From: Acidobacteriaceae bacterium
GTDB taxonomy: Bacteria > Acidobacteriota > Terriglobia > Terriglobales > Acidobacteriaceae
Length of the DNA stretch: 8,307 nt
Reading direction: 5' to 3'
Assembly: GCA_025462785.1 (NCBI GenBank)
Contig: JAOAPG010000019.1
Span: 1 to 8,307 of the forward strand
Shown here piece after piece: positions 6,449 through 8,307 of the stretch. The number at the start of each line of letters is the position of its first letter. Position 1 is the first letter of the stretch. The translations under genes and the position numbers were made by a program. The notes under the pieces are model-generated. The model worked only from the letters and a program-made list of their open reading frames with translations, did no database searches and was not told the origin of the DNA.

Positions 6449-7315
6449 TCAACTTAGAGCTAAATCGCGGTACGATATAAGTTCAATTTCACAGCTGCGT
6501 ACGATATCTCGGGCCACAGCGGACGTAAGAATGTTCAATTCCTGAGCGCGCGATTCTTTCAGCCGCGTTCCCACCGTCTGCAGCTCAGCATCGTTGTAGC
6601 CGGGGTGAGATACGAACTCCCATGTGCCGTCGGGAAGGTTCTCCAACAATATCCGAAACAGCGTCTCGTCCAGAGCGCCGGTTGCTGCAATGCTGAGCGC
6701 CCCATCAGGACAGAGAATCCCTGCCTCTTTCACTGACCTGCGAAAAGCTTTAGCAAAACTGCGCAGCAGCTTCACTTGAGTGAGTCGCTTCCATAGAGTG
6801 GGACGTTCCGCGAGTAGTGAAATACGAACTGGCTCAAATGCGTTCCGTATAGCCGGCACACCACAGTTCTTCGCGGCACGAAGGAGAGGGCGAAGTACTT
6901 GCGGAAAAATGTGGGTGTGTTTGTGAGTATCCAAGTGAGAAACCAGGATCCCCGCCAACTGCAATTTGCGAATTTGTGCGGTAGCCTCGGCCTCGATCTC
7001 ATCTTCATTCAGACGACCGCAGAGGGAGAGAACCGCAAACTTGCTCAGGCTTTGTCGGAACTTGGAAAATTTCCCGTCAAGAAGAGTAGAAACGCTCGTT
7101 GGCTCAAGGACAGGAAAGCCATCCACTAGGACCACATGGCAACCTACGCTAAGTCTCGGGGCAGAACGTGAGACTTGAACAGCATCGTCGAATGCGGCTC
7201 CATTAGCCATCAATGTTGCCGAGGTTAGAATCCCATTCTCATGCGCTTCGCGGATTGCACGATTTACCCCGCCAGTCAGTCCGAAGTCATCGGCATTGAT
7301 GATTAATCTCTTCAC
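6449..7315 (-). CDS. YdjC/ChbG/HpnK-family carbohydrate deacetylase
   Basis: The 288-residue protein matches the YdjC-like deacetylase family, metal-dependent enzymes that remove acetyl groups from N-acetylated sugars such as chitooligosaccharides. The HpnK branch is associated with hopanoid synthesis. Visible motifs are the N-terminal INADDFGLT (6-14) with Asp9/Asp10, GCH with His60, and SHLDTHKHTH (126-135) with His127, Asp129 and His131/His133. These supply the expected metal-binding and catalytic residues. The C-terminal WEFVSHPGYND (232-242) followed by RLKESRAQEL (251-260) is also typical. Length is normal for the family. The start is GTG at 7315: it gives the family-standard MKRLIINADDFG beginning, though no clear Shine-Dalgarno sequence precedes it. 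There is no signal peptide, so it is cytosolic. It is the first of three minus-strand genes leading to bshA. The bacillithiol deacetylase BshB belongs to the unrelated PIG-L/LmbE family, so this gene should not be taken for bshB. The actual substrate is unknown. Confidence 0.88.
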   Translation of the reverse strand: MKRLIINADDFGLTGGVNRAIREAHENGILTSATLMANGAAFDDAVQVSRSAPRLSVGCHVVLVDGFPVLEPTSVSTLLDGKFSKFRQSLSKFAVLSLCGRLNEDEIEAEATAQIRKLQLAGILVSHLDTHKHTHIFPQVLRPLLRAAKNCGVPAIRNAFEPVRISLLAERPTLWKRLTQVKLLRSFAKAFRRSVKEAGILCPDGALSIAATGALDETLFRILLENLPDGTWEFVSHPGYNDAELQTVGTRLKESRAQELNILTSAVARDIVRSCEIELISYRDLALS

Positions 7316-7399
7316 CGCGAGAGTTTAGCAGGAAGACATTCATTGACGAGCAATCGCAGAACTTACCATTAGACTAAGCGCGTGAAACGCTCAGTTTGT

Positions 7400-7405
7400 T
7401 ATTAT
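7400..7405 (+). promoter_or_regulatory. Candidate -10 element for tRNA-Val
   Basis: TATTAT matches five of six positions of the bacterial -10 consensus and lies about 55 bp upstream of the tRNA. The region about 17 bp before it (AGCGCG) is a poor -35, so this is only a guess. The 144-bp spacer 7316-7459 between the deacetylase start and the tRNA holds no other gene that I can support. Confidence 0.25.
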
Positions 7406-7459
7406 GTTCTAGACTCATCCTTCCTTATTTGCCTTCTTTTGGTGGTTCTTCAATGGGAG

Positions 7460-7536
7460 GGGCGGTTAGCTCAGCTGGTTAGAGCGCCTGCCTTACAAGC
7501 AGGAGGTCGCAGGTTCGAGTCCTGCACTGCCCACCA
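7460..7536 (+). tRNA. tRNA-Val (anticodon UAC)
   Basis: A complete 77-nt cloverleaf can be folded by hand. The acceptor stem is GGGCGGT with ACTGCCC (one G-T pair). The D arm is GCTC/GAGC. The anticodon stem is CCTGC/GCAGG around the loop CTTACAA, with anticodon TAC at 7494-7496. The variable loop is AGGTC, and the T arm is GCAGG/CCTGC with loop TTCGAGT. The discriminator is A7533, and the CCA end is encoded at 7534-7536. It should decode GUA and related valine codons. The 3' half is the classic target for tyrosine-recombinase integration, which fits the sequence that follows. Confidence 0.97.
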
Positions 7537-7654
7537 AATCCCCTTTAGAATCAATTGCGGCCATTTCCGCCAAGACTGGCGAAGGCAGGATATCAGAGTT
7601 GTTCTGCTGACCCAACTGCTGACCTGTGCTAACCCAGAGTGGAGCTGTGAAGCA
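7493..7654 (-). pseudogene. Possible remnant of an integrase C-terminal tail running antisense into tRNA-Val
   Basis: On the minus strand a frame reads STGQQLGQQNNSDILPSP and continues to a tail containing LVGSAGLEPATSCL, stopping inside the tRNA antisense. The last segment (GSAGLEPATSCL) is simply the antisense translation of the tRNA 3' half. Such tails are familiar at the ends of tyrosine integrases whose elements sit in tRNA genes. Only about 45-50 codons are present. No catalytic Arg-His-Arg-Tyr domain precedes them, because the upstream bases belong to the neighbouring HEPN-like gene. I infer a decayed integrase end; it may instead be non-coding spacer that is open by chance. The 120 bp between tRNA and the next gene (7537-7656) hold nothing else except a short hairpin at 7568-7581. 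Confidence 0.3.
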
Positions 7655-7656
7655 AC

Positions 7657-8241
7657 TTAAGAGAAAACTCCAAGCACGTCCAACTGAGCTTCGTACCACT
7701 TAACCTGCTCTACAGAATTTTTGATTGCTTCCTGAAGATGCTCCTCTGTGAACTCAACTTCCCCTGAATCGGTATTTGCGTATTTGTCCGCGACTCGCCT
7801 ATTCCTTTTGTAAAACCACTCAACTTGAGAGTCTCCATGAATTACAGAATCCCGCACAGTTGTGAGACCTTCAAAGAAACTGATCGGAATTCGACCCTCA
7901 CCTGTTTGCTTTTCCAAAGTATTGAGATTCGCTATTAAGCCTTTGTCCCTGTGATTGGTTTTTGTAAGCTCTCCCACAAAAATGGCTATCCAGTGGTGAA
8001 GCCTTGTGACAAGAGCTACGAGTGCGAAATTATTTGCCGCTCTCCTACACTCGTTGGCATAGTCGAGTATCTCTGCTGAGTCTTCACCATCAGATGACGC
8101 AAGCCACTCCCGTCTAATGCGAGACAGGTTCTCCATCAATAGATTGTGATTGGTGATTACAAGAGAATCTAATTCTTCTTCAAACGGCTGTGGCGTGTTT
8201 AGGAGTTTGTCTCCTATATAGAGTTTTCGTAGACGCGCCAA
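7657..8241 (-). CDS. Hypothetical protein with HEPN-like R-D-x3-H motif
   Basis: This 194-residue protein is not one I can name. It looks mostly alpha-helical, with helices around 22-48, 53-73, 74-93 and 164-190. The sequence TTVRDSVIHGDSQ (127-139) contains Arg130-Asp131 and His135, an R-x4-H pattern with a polar residue after the Arg, as in HEPN domains. Many HEPN proteins are metal-independent RNases in toxin-antitoxin, abortive-infection or CRISPR systems, but some are non-catalytic. There are no membrane segments or signal peptide. The start is TTG at 8241, the first usable codon after an in-frame stop, with GAAAGG about 10 nt upstream. Met36 would be a much shorter alternative. By eye the gene is AT-richer than the rest of the window. 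It lies beside tRNA-Val and the possible integrase remnant, which suggests an accessory gene. No obvious antitoxin or nucleotidyltransferase partner is in the window. The 66 bp upstream (8242-8307) show no further gene. Confidence 0.7.
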   Translation of the reverse strand: MARLRKLYIGDKLLNTPQPFEEELDSLVITNHNLLMENLSRIRREWLASSDGEDSAEILDYANECRRAANNFALVALVTRLHHWIAIFVGELTKTNHRDKGLIANLNTLEKQTGEGRIPISFFEGLTTVRDSVIHGDSQVEWFYKRNRRVADKYANTDSGEVEFTEEHLQEAIKNSVEQVKWYEAQLDVLGVFS

Positions 8242-8307
8242 GAGCAGTCAACCTTTCGATAACACAGCCAAATTTTACCGTGTGAGTTGAAAACAGGGGG
8301 AGTTTGG

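Noticed and set aside
6449..7315. Deacetylase gene as bshB of the bacillithiol pathway
   Set aside because: BshB enzymes are PIG-L/LmbE proteins; this sequence has the ADDFG and THKH motifs of the YdjC/ChbG family instead.
7568..7581. CGCCA-AGAC-TGGCG hairpin after the tRNA as a terminator
   Set aside because: The stem is only 5 bp and no T-run follows on either strand.
7382..7660. Plus-strand open frame of 92 codons
   Set aside because: It reads straight through the tRNA gene, so it is not a plausible coding gene.

Overview
The window reads as a chromosomal segment of a mesophilic bacterium, most likely a soil-type member of the Acidobacteriota. This assignment rests on inference: a bacillithiol-type glycosyltransferase (BshA), PilZ proteins, an acidobacterial-style TPR protein next to a short threonine synthase, weak Shine-Dalgarno sequences, and several GTG/TTG starts. 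No rRNA or phylogenetic marker is present to prove it.

Left part (1-2897): the 3' end of a tetratricopeptide-repeat gene is followed after 18 bp by threonine synthase (thrC), both on the plus strand. A class A FAD-dependent monooxygenase on the minus strand converges on thrC with only 8 bp between the stop codons.

Middle part (2898-5623): a 161-bp divergent spacer holds a 26-bp near-palindrome just upstream of a membrane LytS/YehU-type sensor histidine kinase. The kinase has no response-regulator gene beside it in the window. Its 3' end overlaps the 3' end of bshA (minus strand) by 31 bp. BshA makes the first intermediate of bacillithiol.

Right-middle part (5624-7315): two further minus-strand genes lie upstream of bshA, a tandem-PilZ protein (probable c-di-GMP effector) and a YdjC/ChbG/HpnK-family carbohydrate deacetylase. 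The order of transcription is deacetylase, PilZ, bshA, with gaps of 138 and 100 bp. Each gap contains an inverted repeat close to the next start codon, so separate control of each gene is at least as likely as one simple operon.

Right end (7316-8307): a complete tRNA-Val(UAC) with encoded CCA is followed by a short minus-strand reading frame. This frame runs antisense into the tRNA and looks like the leftover C-terminal tail of a tRNA-targeted integrase. Next to it is an AT-richer gene for a 194-aa protein with a HEPN-like R-D-x3-H motif. This end is best read as the edge of an accessory region or decayed island anchored at tRNA-Val.

I see no CRISPR array, complete insertion sequence, rRNA or recognisable riboswitch. 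I do not see a convincing new multi-gene system. The least explained items are the operator-like palindrome before the kinase and the HEPN-like gene beside the tRNA.
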